Positions 1 through 9,301 of a DNA stretch of 64,000 nucleotides are shown piece by piece. Location: contig NZ_JADNYP010000006.1 of NCBI RefSeq assembly GCF_015680705.1, forward strand, positions 240,174-304,173, in the 5' to 3' direction. The position numbers and the translations under genes are program-made. This DNA is from Pseudomonas fulva. Its GTDB lineage: Bacteria; Pseudomonadota; Gammaproteobacteria; Pseudomonadales; Pseudomonadaceae. The notes under the pieces were generated by a model that saw only the letters and a program-made list of their open reading frames with translations, had not been told where the DNA came from and did not search any database. Position 1 is the stretch's first letter, and every line of letters begins with the position of its first letter.

Positions 1-495
1 GCCGAAACGATAGCTGGGTATGTACCAGTCGCGCCCCTGGGCATCGACACGGTGGGTATGCTCTTCGGCCGGCTCGCGGAAGAACGTCAGCGGCACGCTG
101 AACACCGCGGCGATCTCGGCATCGTTGGCCTGGTATTCGACATAGTCGGGAATCACTCCGACGAATGGCGTCACCTTCAGTCCATGCAGCGAGACCAGCG
201 GGCTCAGCGGCCCGATCACTTCCACCAGGCCAGGCGGCAGGCCGATTTCTTCCTGTGCCTCGCGCAGCGCGGTGAACACCAGGTCCGGGTCCTCCGGATC
301 GCGCCGACCACCGGGAAAGGCCACTTCGCCACCGTGGGTGGAAAGGCCCTTGGCGCGCAGGGTCAGCACCAGCTCCGGCTCTTCGCTACGGGTGATGGGC
401 AAGAGTACCGCCGCCTCCGGAAGACGCCGATCGATCGTCAACGTGGCGGGGGTATGATCGCTCATTCGGCGAAGAAGCTCGTCCAGCATACGCAT
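1..495 (-). CDS. Nudix hydrolase, CoA pyrophosphatase (NudL-like), 3'-truncated by window edge
   Basis: The visible 165 residues form the N-terminal and central part of a NudL/YeaB-type coenzyme A pyrophosphatase, which would hydrolyse CoA or its derivatives to phosphopantetheine and 3',5'-ADP. The NudL signature GGEVAFPGGRRDPED is followed by the Nudix helix REAQEEIGL, which supplies the metal-binding glutamates. The ATG at 495 begins MRMLDELLRR; a second ATG two codons in (MLDELL) is also possible. The family is about 200 aa, so roughly 35 residues lie beyond the window. It is divergent from the next Nudix gene. Family assignment is firm; CoA specificity is inferred from the family. Confidence 0.88.
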   Translation of the reverse strand, partial: MRMLDELLRRMSDHTPATLTIDRRLPEAAVLLPITRSEEPELVLTLRAKGLSTHGGEVAFPGGRRDPEDPDLVFTALREAQEEIGLPPGLVEVIGPLSPLVSLHGLKVTPFVGVIPDYVEYQANDAEIAAVFSVPLTFFREPAEEHTHRVDAQGRDWYIPSYRFG

Positions 496-621
496 TCTCG
501 AATCAAGGCCTGCCTTGCATGATGCACCAAAGCCGCGACGCACCCAAGCCCCGGCCGGCCGGAGGCTTGCAGGGTGGCTGCTCGGCGCGCCAAGATGGGC
601 GTACCAACCAGGAAGCAAAGC

Positions 622-1176
622 ATGAAATTCTGCAGCGCGTGCGGTCACCCGGTCATACAGCGGATCCCCGACGGCGACAGCCGCCCACGGTACGTCTGCG
701 ACCACTGCCACACCATCCACTACCAGAACCCGAACATCGTCGCCGGGGTGTTGCCGACCTGGGGCAGCCAGGTGCTGCTGTGCCGCCGCGCCATAGAGCC
801 GCGCCGCGGCTACTGGACCCTGCCCGCCGGGTTCATGGAGAACGGCGAGACGCTGGAGCAGGCCGCCCGGCGCGAAACGGTCGAAGAAGCCTGCGCCAGG
901 GTCGGCGAGATGGCCCTGTACCAGTTGTTCGACCTGCCGCACATCAACCAGGTCCACGTGTTCTTTCGCGCGGAATTGACCGACCTGGACTTCGCCATCG
1001 GCGTCGAAAGCCTGGAGGTACGCCTGTTCGAGGAACAGGAAGTGCCTTGGGCGGAGCTGGCTTTTCGCACCGTCGCTCGCACATTAGAATGCTACTATCG
1101 TGACCGCGTCGGTCGAAACTACCCCATCGGCACCGAATACCTGCCGCCGATGAACGTCTCGTCATCCACCCCTTAA
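622..1176 (+). CDS. Zinc-ribbon Nudix hydrolase
   Basis: This 184-aa protein starts with a small zinc ribbon (CSACG near residue 4 and CDHCH near residue 26) followed by a Nudix fold. The Nudix box runs from GFMENGETLEQ to RRETVEEACARV, with cysteine where the last glycine is usual. The combination matches the cytoplasmic zinc-ribbon Nudix proteins common in pseudomonads; the substrate is unknown. The ATG at 622 is chosen because the residues before MKFCSACG are not family-like and AGGA precedes it at workable spacing. It is divergent from the CoA pyrophosphatase gene, with 126 bp between the starts. Confidence 0.85.
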   Translation: MKFCSACGHPVIQRIPDGDSRPRYVCDHCHTIHYQNPNIVAGVLPTWGSQVLLCRRAIEPRRGYWTLPAGFMENGETLEQAARRETVEEACARVGEMALYQLFDLPHINQVHVFFRAELTDLDFAIGVESLEVRLFEEQEVPWAELAFRTVARTLECYYRDRVGRNYPIGTEYLPPMNVSSSTP

Positions 1177-1195
1177 GTTTTCAGGATACCGTTGC

Positions 1196-1750
1196 ATGCG
1201 CTGGTTGCTGGCTGTTTTCTGTCTCTGCGTCGCGACTGCGTCCCAGGCTGCCTTCACCGAAACCATCATCCGCAAGCCATTGGCCGCGCCGGATGCGCCA
1301 CCGCGCAGCCAGCCGTCCGCGCAACCGTTGGTCGACAAGGTGCTGGTGATCAAGTCCGAACGTCGCTTGCAGTTGATCAGCCGTGGCGAGCCGCTCAAGA
1401 CCTATCGCATATCCCTCGGCAAGCAGCCCAGGGGCGCCAAGGAGCGCGAAGGCGACAAGCGCACGCCCGAAGGTTTCTACTGGCTCGACTGGCGCAAGGC
1501 CAGCGACCGCTACAACCTGGCGATGCACATCTCCTATCCCAACATCAGCGATGCCGCGCGCGCGCGCCGCGAGGGCGTGGCGCCCGGCAGCATGATCATG
1601 ATCCATGGCACGCCGATCGACGAGCAGTACCCCGAGTGGTACTTCCACACCCTGGACTGGACCGAGGGCTGCATCGCCATGCGCAATGTCGACATGCAGG
1701 AAGTCTGGAGCCTGGTCAAGGACGGCACGCTGATCGAGATTCGTCCTTGA
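1196..1750 (+). CDS. L,D-transpeptidase family protein (YkuD/YafK-like), exported
   Basis: 184 aa with an N-terminal Sec signal peptide (hydrophobic stretch to about residue 18, SQA cleavage). The YkuD-type catalytic motif is visible: histidine 137 in MIHGTP and nucleophile cysteine 159 in TEGCIAMRN. The fold would cross-link or modify peptidoglycan stem peptides in the periplasm. Some small single-domain relatives instead attach proteins or have other amidase-like roles, so the exact reaction is open. It starts 19 bp after the Nudix gene on the same strand and may be co-transcribed with it. Confidence 0.85.
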   Translation: MRWLLAVFCLCVATASQAAFTETIIRKPLAAPDAPPRSQPSAQPLVDKVLVIKSERRLQLISRGEPLKTYRISLGKQPRGAKEREGDKRTPEGFYWLDWRKASDRYNLAMHISYPNISDAARARREGVAPGSMIMIHGTPIDEQYPEWYFHTLDWTEGCIAMRNVDMQEVWSLVKDGTLIEIRP

Positions 1751-1902
1751 GGTCCTACTCTGTAGGAAGTTTCTCCAGAAGATACCTACCAGAACGCCAC
1801 TGCTTGCCGACACGCCTCTAGGCAAGGGACGGCATCCTCGACCAGACGGTCACGCCTAGAGTCCACGCAAACGACCCATACGTCATGTTTGCGGGGATCG
1901 CC

Positions 1903-3582
1903 ATGTCCACACACCCCTTTCCTGGGCTCATGCTGCGCCTGCTTCTGCTGGTGGCTTGCGCAGCCATGCCCTCGATCGCCGAGGCCATCGATCCGGCGAC
2001 CCGACAGCTGCGTGAACGGCAGGCGCAGATCCGCGCGCTCGAGCAGGAGCAAAGGCTGCGCCAGTGGCAGTCGCGCACGCGGCCAACCGATGCCAAGCGG
2101 GCAACGCCTGCCCCACCTGCCCATGACCGTTGCTGGCCCATTGCAGGCGCGCGCCTGGTCGGCAACCAGGTGCTGTCGGACCAGGCCCTGAAGGACGTCG
2201 TCGGGCCGCTGCTGCGCCCGTGCATGAGCGTTGCCGACATCAATGACCTGCTCAAGGCGATCACCGCGCGCTATATCCGGGCCGGCTATCCCGCCACGCG
2301 TCCGTACCTGGCCAGACTGCCGGGAAGCGAGCCGACGCTGGAGGTGATGATCGTCGAGGGCTTCGTCGAATCGATCGAGCTGGCCGAGCCGACCCTGCCC
2401 CTTTCCTTGCGCGGGGCCTTTCCCGACCTGCTGGGCGAGCCGCTGCACCTGCCTGCGCTGGAGCAAGGGCTCGACCAGATCAACCGCCTCAAGGCCTTCA
2501 GCGTGTCGGCCGACCTGCTGCCTGGCGAGCGGCCGGGTGCCACGCGCCTGGTCATCCAACCCGACAAGCTCGGCAAGCGCTGGCACGCCACGGTACGCCT
2601 GGACAACCGGGCAAGCGAGACGACCGGCCGACATCGCGCGACGCTTGGCCTGGCGCTGGATTCGCCCCTGGCACTGAACGACTACCTCGGCCTGTCGTTC
2701 AACACCCTGCTTCCCGATGCCAAGGGGCACAGTCAGGGTGCCGGGCTCTACTACAACGTGCCTTACGGGCCCTGGAGCCTGGCACTGGCGCTCAACCGGA
2801 TCGACTATCGCGCCTCGCCGGACCTGCCCGCGCGCCCCAGCGGCGACAGCCGCTTCGAGGGTCTGGGCGTCAGCCGCATGCTCTGGCGCAACGACAAAGG
2901 GCTGCTCGCGGCATCGGCGCGCCTGGACCACAAGCGCCTGGCCAACCGCGTCCGTGGGCGACGGACGGCCGTGCAGAGCACGCGCCTGACCGTCGTCGAG
3001 GCGGGCCTGGAATTCTTCTGGCTGCAAGGTGGCGTGTGGAGCGCTCGGCTGGGCGTCTCGCAGGGGCTTGACCACCTGGGGGCCGACGAGGCTCCGCTCA
3101 AGCGCAACGCTGCGCAACCGAACTTTCGCAAGTACCGCGCCAGCCTGGCGCGCTTGGATGAAGGCTCTGCCGCACTGCGCTGGCGCTGGCAAAGCGAGCT
3201 GGACCTGCAGTACAGCCCCGACAGCCTGCCTGCGGTGGAGCAGTTCGCCTTGAGCGACGACATGGCCGTGCGCGGTTTTCGCCAGCGCTACGTCGCCGGT
3301 GCCAGCGGCGCCACCTGGCGCAACACGCTCAGCCATCCCCTGCCGTTGCCAGGCCAGCCTGGCATCGAGCTGCGCGTCCACGCCGGGCTGGACCTGGGCT
3401 GGAGCCGTTTCGACCACGGTCGCCCGTCCCAGCGCCTGGTCGGCAGCACCCTCGGCTTGCAGCTGACCCTGCCGGGCGCGCGCCTGCGCGTCGATCACCA
3501 GCGCGCCTTGCGCGCTCGCCCTGGCGACGGCAAGGCATTGGAACCGGGATTCTGGGTCATGGAGTGGACCTTGGAAATGTGA
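1903..3582 (+). CDS. TpsB outer-membrane transporter of a two-partner secretion system (ShlB/FhaC/HecB family)
   Basis: 559 aa from the ATG at 1903, preferred over the ATG at 1885 because GGGG lies just upstream and it gives a clean signal peptide (MLRLLLLVACAAMP, then AEA). The mature N terminus has a charged, probably coiled-coil helix (LRERQAQIRALEQ), then a POTRA_2-type domain (from about CWPIAGARLVGNQ to EGFVESIEL, with the typical GYPATRPYL). A 16-strand barrel of the ShlB/FhaC class follows, with the lid-loop motif VRGFRQRY near the C-terminal third. Such proteins recognise the TPS domain of their partner in the periplasm and thread it across the outer membrane. The partner gene starts 28 bp downstream. 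Confidence 0.9.
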   Translation: MSTHPFPGLMLRLLLLVACAAMPSIAEAIDPATRQLRERQAQIRALEQEQRLRQWQSRTRPTDAKRATPAPPAHDRCWPIAGARLVGNQVLSDQALKDVVGPLLRPCMSVADINDLLKAITARYIRAGYPATRPYLARLPGSEPTLEVMIVEGFVESIELAEPTLPLSLRGAFPDLLGEPLHLPALEQGLDQINRLKAFSVSADLLPGERPGATRLVIQPDKLGKRWHATVRLDNRASETTGRHRATLGLALDSPLALNDYLGLSFNTLLPDAKGHSQGAGLYYNVPYGPWSLALALNRIDYRASPDLPARPSGDSRFEGLGVSRMLWRNDKGLLAASARLDHKRLANRVRGRRTAVQSTRLTVVEAGLEFFWLQGGVWSARLGVSQGLDHLGADEAPLKRNAAQPNFRKYRASLARLDEGSAALRWRWQSELDLQYSPDSLPAVEQFALSDDMAVRGFRQRYVAGASGATWRNTLSHPLPLPGQPGIELRVHAGLDLGWSRFDHGRPSQRLVGSTLGLQLTLPGARLRVDHQRALRARPGDGKALEPGFWVMEWTLEM

Positions 3583-3610
3583 TCATCCACGACAACAGAG
3601 AGAACAAGAC

Positions 3611-6600
3611 GTGAAAAAACCTGCCAAGACCTGTTCCGCACGCCCGGACACCCTGCGCTGGGCGATGTTCATGGCCGTGTTCGGCTCGACGCCGGCACTC
3701 GCCCAGACTGCGCTGCAGGCCGCCGACGCCCCTGGTGGCACGCCGCTGATCCACGACGCCCATGGCGTACCGGTCATCGCTATCGTGGCGCCCGATGCCA
3801 ATGGCCTGTCGCACAACCGGTTCCTCGACTACAACGTCGGCCAGCCCGGCCTGGTGCTGAACAACGCCCTGCAGGCCGGCCAGTCGCAGCTGGCCGGCGC
3901 ACTGGCTGCCAATCCACAGTTCCAGGGCCAGGCTGCCTCGACCATCCTCAACGAGGTGATCAGTCGCAGCGCCTCGCTGATCGAGGGCCCCCAGGAAATC
4001 TTCGGCCGTCCCGCCGACTATGTGCTGGCCAACCCCAATGGCATCACGGTCAATGGTGGCAGCTTCATCAACACCACCCGCGCAGGCTTCCTGGTCGGCA
4101 AGCCGATCGTCGAGGATGGCCGCCTGAGGTACCTCGACACGCTGCAGGGCGATGGCAGCCTGACCGTGCTGGGCCAAGGCGCAGCCAATCGTGAAGGCGC
4201 CCTGGCGTTGATCGCGCCGCGTATCGAGACGCTTGGACCGACCGATGCCGCCACCGAACTCGACATCATCGCCGGACGCAACCGCGTCGATGTCGACGAC
4301 GGCAGTGTCCTGCGCCACCAGACGGCACCCTCGACCGAACTCGACGCCACCTTGTTCGGCGCCATGCGCGCCGGGCGCGTGCGGGTGGTCAGCACTACCG
4401 AAGGGGCCGGGGTGCGCATGCTCAGGACCGACATCCAGGCCCAGGAAGGAATCAGCGTGCGTTCTGCCGGCGGCCTGCATGTCGAAGGCAGCCAGTCCGC
4501 GCCGGGCAAGCTGTCCAGCGAACGCGGACAATTGTCGCTCGAGGCCGCCAGGGCCCTGTACATTCGCGACGTGGAAGGCCGGGCCGAAGACATCCGCATC
4601 AGTGCTGCCGGCAAGCTGACGCTCGATACCAGGATGCGCGAGCGGATCGACCGGGAGCAGGAGAACTGGAAGAACAAGGCGCTGTTCATCACCTACGAAA
4701 CCTATGACCGTGAACGCACCCGCACCGAGCGCAAGCACAGCGGCACCGTGCTGCTGGCCAGCGGCGAGGTGAGCCTGAGCTCCGGCAGCGATACCCAGCT
4801 CAACGGCGCCAGGATCGAGGCCGGCGGCCTGCTGCAAGTCAGCAGCGCTGGCAAGCTGACGATCGACTCGGCACTCGACAGCATCCGCACCGAGGAAAGC
4901 ATCCGCCACCGCAAGCACTTGTGGCGTGGCGACCGCGATACCGAGCGCTACCAGCAAAGCAGCCACGCCAGCCAGCTCACCGGCGGTCGGCTAACGCTCG
5001 ATGCCGGTCACGACGTGGAGATCAGCGGCAGCACCATCGGCAGTAGCGGCGACATGCTCGTCAATGGCAAGGCCATCACCGTGCAGAGCAAGAAGGCCCA
5101 TGAACGGACTTCCGAAGGCCAGTACCGTGGCGACCTGTTGTCTGGCACCTTCTTCGCTGAGCGCGGCAAGGGCAGCAGCGATGCCGAACGTTCGACCGGA
5201 AGCACGATCGAGGCAGCCGGCAGGCTGGAGGTCAGCGCCGACCAGGTCCTGATCAAGGGCAGCAGGGTTCACAGCAAGGGCGATGGCATGGTCTACAGCC
5301 GTCAGGGCGGCCTGTCGATCGAGTCGACCCAGGACAGCCAGCACCAGCAGCGACGCGAAGACGACAGCCAGCTGTTCGGCCTGCTCGGCAAGCGCCGCCA
5401 GAGCGACGACAATCGACAGCGGATCCTGATCAGCGACGTCTCCTCGAGCACCAATCTGCGCCTGGCCAGCGAAGCGGAAATGAACGTGCGTGGCAGCAGG
5501 GTTTCCGCGCAGCAGCAGTTGCAGTTGCAGGCCAAGGGCAATCTGGAGATCGCCAGTGACCAGGGCACGACCGCCAGCGAATCGGCCGAGCAGAGGCGCA
5601 CGTTCGCTGCCGACGCCGGTGAAACCCGGCTGGCCGAGGACGGCAAGCCGGGCTCGAAACAATATGCGGCCAGCGTCGGTTACACCGTGCACGACCAGCG
5701 CACCCGGAAAACCGATGTCAGCCAGGTGGCCAGCGAACTCGAGGCCGGCCAGATCGCCGTCGACAGCGATGGCCATCTGCAGATCGCCGCTTCCAGGCTG
5801 ACAGCCAGCGCCGGTCGGCTCGATCTCAAGGCCCAGACCCTCAGCCTGGACGCCCGCCACGACCAGCGCACCTCGCGCAGCGAACAGACCGAGACCGGCG
5901 GCGGCCTCGCCGTGACCGGCGGCATGGACCGGCTCGGCAGCGCCTTCGAAGGCCATCGCCAGCGACACGACGAACAGGTAAGCGAAACCCAGGCCAGGCG
6001 CACGGAGCTGAGCGCAAGCGGCGACATCGGCATCCAGGCCCGCCACGTGACCAACGAGGCAGCACGCATCGATGCCGACGGACAGTTGCAAGTCAACGCC
6101 GAAACCGTCGACAACCGAGCCGCCGAGGACACCTACCGACGCCAGGAGAACCGCAATGACTGGCGCGCCAGCTTGGGGGCCAGCGTCGAATACCGGGACG
6201 TGACGCGCCCGGTGGAACGCCTGGTCAATGGCCAGGAGGCCGCGCGCTTCCAGCAGGCCGGAGCCGAGGATGCCATGGCGCCGCCGAGCATCGGGGCCGA
6301 CGCGACCGTCGCGCACCTCCGGCGCCAGGCGATCGAGCAGCGCGGCACGGCCCAGGTCAGCGAGCTCGCCGGCACCAGCGTCAAGCTCGACGCTGGCACC
6401 CTGAACGACGAAGGCACGGCCTACCAGGCGCGGGCAGGCGCCCTGCAGATCGAGGCGCAGCAGCACACCCTGCTGGCCGCCAGGGATACCACCAGCAACA
6501 GTGTCGAACGCCTGGCCATCGATGCCGACCTGCGCGGCGACACCAGTACCGGCCAGGACCTCAACGCCCGTCTGGCCGGCAAAGGCGGCTCGCTGGACAA

Positions 6601-8146
6601 GCACGCCGAGACCAGCACGGCGCGGCCGGGCAGCCTGTACGGCCAGGCCGGCATCCAGGTCCAGCTCGGCAGCGACGGCAAGTACGAGGGCAGCCTCATC
6701 GACGGTGGCGACGGCGCTGTACGGATCGCCAGCCAAGGCAAGCTGCAACTGCTCCAGGCCAGCGACCGGACTGCCGAACAGCTCGACCAGCTCGACGGCA
6801 ATGGCTGGATCAAGGGCGGCAACCGTCCGACCCATGTCGGCGGCGAGGGGCGCGCCTACCTGGACCGCAGCCACGCGCAACGCCTCGATACCCAGGCCCG
6901 GGTAGCCCAGCTCGATGCCAAGGGCAAGGTCGAGCTCAGCAGCGCTGGCGACATGCTGCTCGAGGGCTCGCGTATCGGCAGCCGCGAACGCCCGGTCGAG
7001 GCGATCAGCCTGGACAGCGGCGGCCTGCTCGAGGTGCTTGCCGCCAACGACACCCACCAAGCCAAGGGTTCGGTGCTCGGCGGCGGCCTGGAAGTTTCGC
7101 TCAAGCAAGGCCAGGCCAACGGCGGCAGCCTCGGCGGACATTTCACCGCCGCGCGCACCGACGAGCAGAGCCGCACGGCGCAGGATGCCAGCTTCACCGC
7201 CAAGGGCAGCAGCACCATGACCAGCCAGGCCCGTGAAGATCAGGCGCTGCACCTGCAGGGTGTACGCGTGGCGGCGACGCGGATCGACCTGCAAGCGCCC
7301 AAGGGCGGCCTGCTCGTCGAAGGCTCCACGAGCCAGGAACATCGGGACAACCTGGCGCTCACCGCCGGTGCTGGCCTGGCCATGAACAAGACCGCGACGC
7401 CCGAGAAGGACAGCCGCGGCCTGCATGGCCGGGTCCAGGTGGAGCTGGACAGGCGTGACAACCTGACCCATGCCAGCGCTGAGCTGCGCGCTGATCGCGT
7501 CACGCTGTCCAGCCTGGGCGATACCCGCCTGGAAGACTTGCAGGTGCAGGCCGGGCGCGTGACCGGCCAGGTCGGCGCGGACCTGCTGCTGGCCAGTCGC
7601 AAGGACAACGTCGACAGCCTGACGGTCAAGGCCGACGCTCGCCTGAGCCAGGAAAAGAACCCCCAGGGCTACACCAATGCGGTCGCCGCCCTGGCTGGGC
7701 CCGCCGCAGGCAAGGTCACGGAAAAGGTCGGCCCCGCCCTGAGCAAGGTCGAGCCAGGCTTCTCGCCAACCGTGAAGGTCGATGTCTCGCATGTGCAACG
7801 CGATACCGTGGCTACCCAGAGCACGCTCAACGGGCGCGATGGCATCGAGCTGCAGGTGGGCGGCGCTACCCGTCTGGTCGGCGCCCGGCTGCAATCGGCC
7901 AACGGCAGTGTCGAGCTGCAGAGCGCATCGCTTGCCAAGCAGAGCCTTTCCGGCCGCGACTATCGCCGCGATGTCGGGATAGACGGCTCCAATGCACCGG
8001 TCGACCTCGGCACCGCCATCGCCGACGTCGTCAGGAACAAGGGCGCGGCCGATGGCGAGAATGCCCTTGACATGGGCCTGCTGCGCACTAGCGGGCATAG
8101 CCGGAACGAGCAATGGCCGGCGCATGTCCAGGGCAAGGAGGGGTAA
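3611..8146 (+). CDS. TpsA exoprotein, filamentous haemagglutinin-type adhesin (1511 aa)
   Basis: A GTG start at 3611 is preceded by AGAGAG and gives a signal peptide ending ALAQ near residue 32. It lacks the long extended signal region of many TpsA proteins. Residues about 35-280 are the TPS/haemagglutination-activity domain, with the diagnostic NPNGITVNGG motif. The rest is a long, gly/ser/gln-rich array of imperfect beta-helix repeats (for example LSSGSDTQLNGARIEAGG) typical of haemagglutinin repeats. No VENN motif, DUF637 or recognisable toxin tip is seen. The protein ends in a short charged tail and is short for a contact-dependent inhibition effector. The likely role is a secreted or surface adhesin exported by the upstream TpsB. 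A shortened C terminus cannot be excluded. Confidence 0.9.
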   Translation: MKKPAKTCSARPDTLRWAMFMAVFGSTPALAQTALQAADAPGGTPLIHDAHGVPVIAIVAPDANGLSHNRFLDYNVGQPGLVLNNALQAGQSQLAGALAANPQFQGQAASTILNEVISRSASLIEGPQEIFGRPADYVLANPNGITVNGGSFINTTRAGFLVGKPIVEDGRLRYLDTLQGDGSLTVLGQGAANREGALALIAPRIETLGPTDAATELDIIAGRNRVDVDDGSVLRHQTAPSTELDATLFGAMRAGRVRVVSTTEGAGVRMLRTDIQAQEGISVRSAGGLHVEGSQSAPGKLSSERGQLSLEAARALYIRDVEGRAEDIRISAAGKLTLDTRMRERIDREQENWKNKALFITYETYDRERTRTERKHSGTVLLASGEVSLSSGSDTQLNGARIEAGGLLQVSSAGKLTIDSALDSIRTEESIRHRKHLWRGDRDTERYQQSSHASQLTGGRLTLDAGHDVEISGSTIGSSGDMLVNGKAITVQSKKAHERTSEGQYRGDLLSGTFFAERGKGSSDAERSTGSTIEAAGRLEVSADQVLIKGSRVHSKGDGMVYSRQGGLSIESTQDSQHQQRREDDSQLFGLLGKRRQSDDNRQRILISDVSSSTNLRLASEAEMNVRGSRVSAQQQLQLQAKGNLEIASDQGTTASESAEQRRTFAADAGETRLAEDGKPGSKQYAASVGYTVHDQRTRKTDVSQVASELEAGQIAVDSDGHLQIAASRLTASAGRLDLKAQTLSLDARHDQRTSRSEQTETGGGLAVTGGMDRLGSAFEGHRQRHDEQVSETQARRTELSASGDIGIQARHVTNEAARIDADGQLQVNAETVDNRAAEDTYRRQENRNDWRASLGASVEYRDVTRPVERLVNGQEAARFQQAGAEDAMAPPSIGADATVAHLRRQAIEQRGTAQVSELAGTSVKLDAGTLNDEGTAYQARAGALQIEAQQHTLLAARDTTSNSVERLAIDADLRGDTSTGQDLNARLAGKGGSLDKHAETSTARPGSLYGQAGIQVQLGSDGKYEGSLIDGGDGAVRIASQGKLQLLQASDRTAEQLDQLDGNGWIKGGNRPTHVGGEGRAYLDRSHAQRLDTQARVAQLDAKGKVELSSAGDMLLEGSRIGSRERPVEAISLDSGGLLEVLAANDTHQAKGSVLGGGLEVSLKQGQANGGSLGGHFTAARTDEQSRTAQDASFTAKGSSTMTSQAREDQALHLQGVRVAATRIDLQAPKGGLLVEGSTSQEHRDNLALTAGAGLAMNKTATPEKDSRGLHGRVQVELDRRDNLTHASAELRADRVTLSSLGDTRLEDLQVQAGRVTGQVGADLLLASRKDNVDSLTVKADARLSQEKNPQGYTNAVAALAGPAAGKVTEKVGPALSKVEPGFSPTVKVDVSHVQRDTVATQSTLNGRDGIELQVGGATRLVGARLQSANGSVELQSASLAKQSLSGRDYRRDVGIDGSNAPVDLGTAIADVVRNKGAADGENALDMGLLRTSGHSRNEQWPAHVQGKEG

Positions 8147-8165
8147 GCGAGCGGCGAGTCGCAAG

Positions 8166-8255
8166 CTGCAAGCCTCGAGCTGTTCTCCTTGAGCTGTAAC
8201 AGGCGCGCACGCTCACCAGAGCGGCGCGTATCTGCTTGTGGCTTGAGGCTTGCAG
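8166..8255. repeat. Inverted repeat between convergent tpsA and gspN, related to dispersed intergenic repeats
   Basis: CTGCAAGCCTCGAGC at 8166-8180 is matched in inverse orientation by GCTTGAGGCTTGCAG at 8241-8255 (14 of 15 positions). The 60 bp between contain a further GC-rich inverted segment. It lies between two gene ends, so it may act as a bidirectional transcription barrier. Similar sequence occurs at 30440-30510, 46525-46710 and about 48255. Confidence 0.5.
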
Positions 8256-8915
8256 TTACCAGCTCAGGCGACGATCCAGGCTGGCCCGGCCTTCGTCCAG
8301 CCACCGTGCCCCGCGCAATACAGGTGCGATGGCCGCATCCTTCTGCACCTCTACCCTTAGCTGAGCCCGACGTCCAGGCAGGTCGGCGTCGAGGCTGGCC
8401 TGGTGCTGGCCGGCCAGGTTCAGGTGGCCCAGCAGCCGCCAGCCCTGGCGGCAGTCCATCTGCACATGCCCCTGCCCCAGCGCCAGCGACCATGGCGCGC
8501 TCAGGGCCAGGTCGGTGACTTCGAGCCGCCCCTGCGCGGCCTGGCAGCGTCGATTGGCGCCGCGCAGGCGGATACTGCCTTGCCACTGTCCGACGATGCG
8601 GTAGTTCGCCTCGACCGTGCGCTGTGGCTGGAGCGCCTGCAGCTCGACCTGCCAGGCCCACGGCCAACCTGTGGCCTGCGCTTGCCAGCCCTGGCCCTGA
8701 AAGCCGAAGCGGGCGATTGCCTCGGCGCGCCAGGGCCGCCAGTCCCAGTGCAATGGCCCAGCCATGCCCAGTCGTCGTGCCTCGCCGTGCCACAAGCTGC
8801 CGCTGACCTGCTCGGCGGGCAACCCAAGGGCGCGCACCACCCAGGCCGCTGGCAACTCGACCAGCAGCGTCAGGCAGAAGACCAGCAGCAGCCAGCTACC
8901 TTGTCGCCAGCTCAT
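8256..8915 (-). CDS. gspN: Type II secretion system protein N (GspN)
   Basis: 219 aa, the last gene of the gsp operon. There is one N-terminal membrane anchor (about residues 6-28) followed by a periplasmic domain rich in short beta strands, with a conserved-looking cysteine pair (RRCQAAQG and QMDCRQGW). GspN is an inner-membrane accessory of the T2SS platform, absent from many systems and not always essential. The start ATG overlaps the gspM stop as ATGA. Assignment rests on position and length plus general resemblance; the sequence itself is not strongly conserved. Confidence 0.75.
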   Translation of the reverse strand: MSWRQGSWLLLVFCLTLLVELPAAWVVRALGLPAEQVSGSLWHGEARRLGMAGPLHWDWRPWRAEAIARFGFQGQGWQAQATGWPWAWQVELQALQPQRTVEANYRIVGQWQGSIRLRGANRRCQAAQGRLEVTDLALSAPWSLALGQGHVQMDCRQGWRLLGHLNLAGQHQASLDADLPGRRAQLRVEVQKDAAIAPVLRGARWLDEGRASLDRRLSW

Positions 8916-9301
8916 GGTTGCACCAGCAGTTCGAAACGCAGCGTGCCTGCGTGTTGCTCCAGCCCCCACTGCACGGGCCTGGCGCCCTCGCCTTGCAAGG
9001 CTTGCAGCCACTGCTCCAGCTGTTCGGCCGTGGCGACCTGGCCACGCATGCTCCAGGCCTGGCCCTGCGGCTCGACCTCGCTGATCGTCACCTGACGCGC
9101 CTGGGCCGATCCATGCAGCCGTTCCAATGTCAGCGCCGGGCCTCGTTGCAGCTGCGCGGCGGTCGCGGCCAAGGCCTGCCACTGTTCGCGTGCTCGCCAG
9201 CAGCTCAGCCCCTCGCGCACGGCCAAGTAGGCGAGCAGCACGGCGATCAGCAGCGCAGCCAGCGGCATGCGATAGCGTATCCAGTACTGGCGCATCATCA
9301 T
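8912..9301 (-). CDS. gspM: Type II secretion system protein M (GspM)
   Basis: 129 aa. There is a short cytoplasmic N terminus, one transmembrane helix (MPLAALLIAVLLAYLAV), then a periplasmic ferredoxin-like region. GspM partners GspL and links the cytoplasmic ATPase to the pseudopilus assembly platform. Three ATG codons lie in tandem at 9301, 9298 and 9295; the first overlaps the gspL stop as ATGA. It is short relative to many GspM proteins (about 160 aa) but has the expected topology. Confidence 0.8.
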   Translation of the reverse strand: MMMRQYWIRYRMPLAALLIAVLLAYLAVREGLSCWRAREQWQALAATAAQLQRGPALTLERLHGSAQARQVTISEVEPQGQAWSMRGQVATAEQLEQWLQALQGEGARPVQWGLEQHAGTLRFELLVQP

